64,000 nucleotides of DNA from Aeromicrobium sp. A1-2 (GTDB lineage Bacteria > Actinomycetota > Actinomycetes > Propionibacteriales > Nocardioidaceae), in NCBI RefSeq assembly GCF_003443875.1, contig NZ_CP027482.1, positions 1,488,001 to 1,552,000 of the forward strand. The letters are read 5' to 3'. The translations under genes and the position numbers were made by a program. The notes under the pieces are model-generated. The model was not told the DNA's origin, did not search any database, and saw nothing but the letters and a program-made list of their open reading frames with translations. Shown here in pieces: positions 61,746 through 64,000 of this stretch (within the stretch, counting starts at the first letter, position 1; every line of letters starts with the position of its first letter).

Positions 61746-62354
61746 ATGATCACGCCGACCCACATCGTCCTCAACGTGGGCCTGGCCAAGTGGTTCAGAG
61801 CCCGCCCGATCTTTGCGGACCGCTCGACGCGTCGCCTGTTCATCCTCGGCGGCCTGGCCCCCGACGTGGGCCTGTTCGCCGCGGCAACGGGTGCGACGGC
61901 CTACCTCGTGATCAGTAGGGGCTGGAGCGTGCGCGAGTCGTTCCAGGTGATCTTCGACGACTACTTCTACGCCGAGCCGGTGTTCGTGATCGCGCACAAC
62001 CTGCTGCATGCTCCGCTGGTGATCGTCGGCCTGTACGCCGTCGCGCTCGTGGCGGCAGGCCGCGGCCGTCCGCGTCTGGGCAATGGGCTGAAGGCCTTTG
62101 CGCTGGGGTGCGCGGTGCACACCGCCGTGGACATCCCGGTCCACCACAACGACGGGCCTCTCCTGCTCTTCCCGTTCGAGTGGTCTTTGCGGTTCAACAG
62201 CCCAGTGAGCTATTACGACCCCGACCACTTTGGATCGGTCCTCGCCCCGATCGATGCCGCGATCACCGTCGTCGGAGGGCTGCTGATCGTGGTCGTCTGG
62301 GCGATGCGACGCCGTCGCGACACGTCGTCCGGTCGACCCACGGTCCGGCAGTGA
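61746..62354 (+). CDS. Predicted membrane-bound metal-dependent hydrolase-like protein
   Basis: A 202-residue membrane protein with about four hydrophobic segments. GGLAPDVGLFAAATG near residue 35, HNLLHAPL near 83, CAVHTAVDIPVHHNDGPLLLFPF near 121 and SPVSYYDPDHFG near 152 resemble the YdjM/DUF457-type family of membrane-bound metal-dependent hydrolases, with several conserved His and Asp that may bind metal. The reaction is unknown. It ends just before the convergent fusion gene. Confidence 0.72.
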   Translation: MITPTHIVLNVGLAKWFRARPIFADRSTRRLFILGGLAPDVGLFAAATGATAYLVISRGWSVRESFQVIFDDYFYAEPVFVIAHNLLHAPLVIVGLYAVALVAAGRGRPRLGNGLKAFALGCAVHTAVDIPVHHNDGPLLLFPFEWSLRFNSPVSYYDPDHFGSVLAPIDAAITVVGGLLIVVVWAMRRRRDTSSGRPTVRQ

Positions 62355-62375
62355 GGAACCCGACGTCGGCGCCGG

Positions 62376-64000
62376 TCAGGCGTCGTAGTCCAGCCGGAGG
62401 GTTTCGCTCGTCGGGTGCGCCTGACAGGTGAGCACATAGCCTGCGGCCAGCTCGGCGTCGTCGAGCGCATGATTCTGGTCCATCACGACGTTGCCCAGCA
62501 GCACCTTGGCACGACACGTCCCGCAGGCACCACCGGCGCACGAGTACGGCGGATCGATGCCCTGCTGCAGAGCGGCGTCGAGCACGGTGTCACCGGTCGA
62601 ACGCAGCGAGAAGGTGGTCTCCTGACCGCCGACGCTGACCGTCACCGAGCTCTCGACGTCCAGCTCGATCGACTGGACGGTGTCCTCGGTGTGGAACACC
62701 TCCGACAGCACCCGCTCGCCGCGCGACTCCAGGGCACCCCGCACGTCGTCGACGAGCTGCTCGGGGCCGCACAGGAACCATGCGTCAACCTGCTCCGGGG
62801 CCAGCTCGGTGACGAGGGTCGGTGTGATCCGCCCCGGCAGGCCAGCTCCCGGCTCCTGGGACAGTGCGTGGTGCACGACAAGACGACCTGCGAAACGCTC
62901 GACCATCGACGCGAGCTCGCCGTGGAACATCGTCGAGGCGTGGGTCCGATTGCCGTACAGCAGGGTGAACGTGCTGCCCGGTTCTGTCTCCAGGGCGGCC
63001 GCCGCGATGGACAGCACCGGGGTGATGCCGGAGCCTGCGGCGACGGCGGCGTAAGACCGCGAGGACGACGGGTCGAGATCCGCACCGAACCGGCCGGCCG
63101 GCGTCATGACGTCGAGGATGTCGTCGGACTGCAGGTCCTGGTGGACGTACGTCGAGAAGAATCCGTCGTCGATGCGCTTGACCGCGACCCGCAGGGTGCC
63201 ATCGCTCGTCGCGGGAATGATCGAGTACGACCGGCGCACGTCCTGCCCGTCGATCATTGCGCGCAGGGTGACGTGCTGGCCGGGCCGGTAGCGGTACGCG
63301 TCGGCCAGGTCCGCGGGCACCGTGAAGGTGACCACGGTGCTGTCGGCGGTCAGCGCCTCGACCGAGGCGACACGCAGCGGATGGAACAGCGGTCGGGTCC
63401 TCTGCGCACCCTCGGCGGTCGACGAGCCGTCGACGCCGAGGCTGTCGGTCAGACGGCGCCAAGTGCGGTATTCCGACGGCGTGAGGGAACGCCCGAAGAT
63501 CGTCGAGATGGCAGCGTTGCGGTCGAGGTAGGCCTGCTCGTTGCGACGCCAGGCGCGCACGTACCGGTAGAACGGCACGCTCGGGTGGAGGTGATGCACC
63601 AGGTGGTAGTTCTGGTAGACGAACAGCGGGGTCGCCCAGGCCTCACCGCCGACCCGGATCCGGGTGGCACGGTACTTGTCCTGGCGGCCGGTGAACGGGA
63701 GCCCGTGGTGGGGCAGGTAGTCGAACCACCACGACAGCAGCGTCAGCCCGATCCGCTGCGGGATCAGGAAGGCCACGGTCAGCTCCCAGCCATACCCGGT
63801 CGCGAAGAGGCCAGCAAAGATCGAGAGCGTGGCCACGGCGAACATCACGGTCGCCACGAGCTCGCCGCGCGGTCGTTGCGGGGCCCGACGCACATAGAAG
63901 ACGACGTACCAGAGGTCAAGCGTCATCCAGCGGAACGGCAGCTGCCACCACGGGCCGTCGCTGGTCCACGCATCGGGATCAACCGACTTCTGCTCATTGG
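62376..64000 (-). CDS. Fatty acid desaturase-ferredoxin reductase fusion (5' end beyond window)
   Basis: The frame is open to the window edge, so the N-terminus is missing; at least 540 residues are visible. The first visible 170 or so are the end of a membrane desaturase/hydroxylase with the histidine motifs LPHHGL and NYHLVHHLHP. An FNR-type reductase follows: FAD motif RRSYSI, NAD-binding AAGSGITPVLSI, and terminal CGPEQLV. Last is a plant-type 2Fe-2S domain with CAGGACGTC and a distant Cys (VLTCQAHP). This is an electron-transfer chain fused to its oxygenase. An internal ATG at 63926 is not the start, since upstream residues continue the desaturase. Confidence 0.88.
   Translation of the reverse strand, partial: NEQKSVDPDAWTSDGPWWQLPFRWMTLDLWYVVFYVRRAPQRPRGELVATVMFAVATLSIFAGLFATGYGWELTVAFLIPQRIGLTLLSWWFDYLPHHGLPFTGRQDKYRATRIRVGGEAWATPLFVYQNYHLVHHLHPSVPFYRYVRAWRRNEQAYLDRNAAISTIFGRSLTPSEYRTWRRLTDSLGVDGSSTAEGAQRTRPLFHPLRVASVEALTADSTVVTFTVPADLADAYRYRPGQHVTLRAMIDGQDVRRSYSIIPATSDGTLRVAVKRIDDGFFSTYVHQDLQSDDILDVMTPAGRFGADLDPSSSRSYAAVAAGSGITPVLSIAAAALETEPGSTFTLLYGNRTHASTMFHGELASMVERFAGRLVVHHALSQEPGAGLPGRITPTLVTELAPEQVDAWFLCGPEQLVDDVRGALESRGERVLSEVFHTEDTVQSIELDVESSVTVSVGGQETTFSLRSTGDTVLDAALQQGIDPPYSCAGGACGTCRAKVLLGNVVMDQNHALDDAELAAGYVLTCQAHPTSETLRLDYDA

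Overview
The window is high-GC DNA with tightly packed genes, GTG as well as ATG starts and many 4-bp start/stop overlaps. Gene content fits an actinobacterium, probably of the Nocardioides/Aeromicrobium type. Indicators are an ECF41-type sigma factor, a PASTA serine/threonine kinase, a PlsB acyltransferase, an ArsC of the actinobacterial type beside ACR3, many TetR regulators and very high GC at third codon positions. The genus is inference; no rRNA or tRNA gene is present to fix it. No phage, insertion sequence, CRISPR array or replication origin is visible, so this reads as ordinary chromosome rich in transport, stress and redox modules.

Layout. 1-5 kb: the end of a glutaminase with a fused STAS domain, a SulP anion transporter, and a KhtTU-like cation/proton antiporter pair. 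5-10 kb: an ABC-2 exporter, an uncharacterised protein, an MscS channel and PlsB. 10-16 kb: an ArsR-YciI pair, a cell-surface protein of unknown function, a CPA1 antiporter, a CxxC carboxymuconolactone-decarboxylase-like protein divergent from its probable TetR repressor, and a TauE/SafE exporter. 15.6-19.3 kb: a NarL-type two-component system divergent from a MacB/FtsX-type ABC transporter. 19.4-20.7 kb: an ECF41 sigma factor and a DUF1059 protein, each preceded by a near-consensus ECF41 promoter. 20.7-27.9 kb: a ceramidase-like membrane protein, a tocopherol-cyclase-like protein, a TetR/MMPL pair, and several small proteins including a 57-residue gene with a decayed partial copy about 4.7 kb away.

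27.9-36 kb is a fully coupled nitrate respiration operon, narK-narG-narH-narJ-narI. 36.2-40.6 kb is a thiol/sulfur module: a 1-Cys peroxiredoxin, a persulfide-dioxygenase-like MBL-rhodanese fusion, a GntR/UTRA regulator, a single-domain rhodanese and a TauE/SafE exporter. Its divergent promoter carries two identical 12-bp palindromes. 40.5-45.1 kb looks like an envelope metal-stress island: three coupled genes (SHOCT protein, 58-residue membrane protein, His-rich lipoprotein) diverge from an OmpR-type two-component system, which is followed by a multicopper oxidase. The same 11-bp-period direct repeat lies in front of both sides. 45.4-48.4 kb is a second MacB-like ABC transporter.

48-58 kb holds OsmC, a His-rich secreted protein, an acyl-CoA ligase, a TetR regulator with a clear operator and a DUF981 protein, a zinc alcohol dehydrogenase, an M20 peptidase, a PASTA kinase and two small membrane proteins. 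58.3-61.6 kb is an arsenic locus: an ArsR-phosphatase fusion divergent from ACR3-ArsC-TrxB, with TrxB broken by three single-base losses. The window ends in a desaturase-ferredoxin reductase fusion that runs off the edge.

The best candidates for something undescribed are the ECF41-DUF1059 regulon and the SHOCT/small protein/lipoprotein operon with its two-component system and multicopper oxidase.
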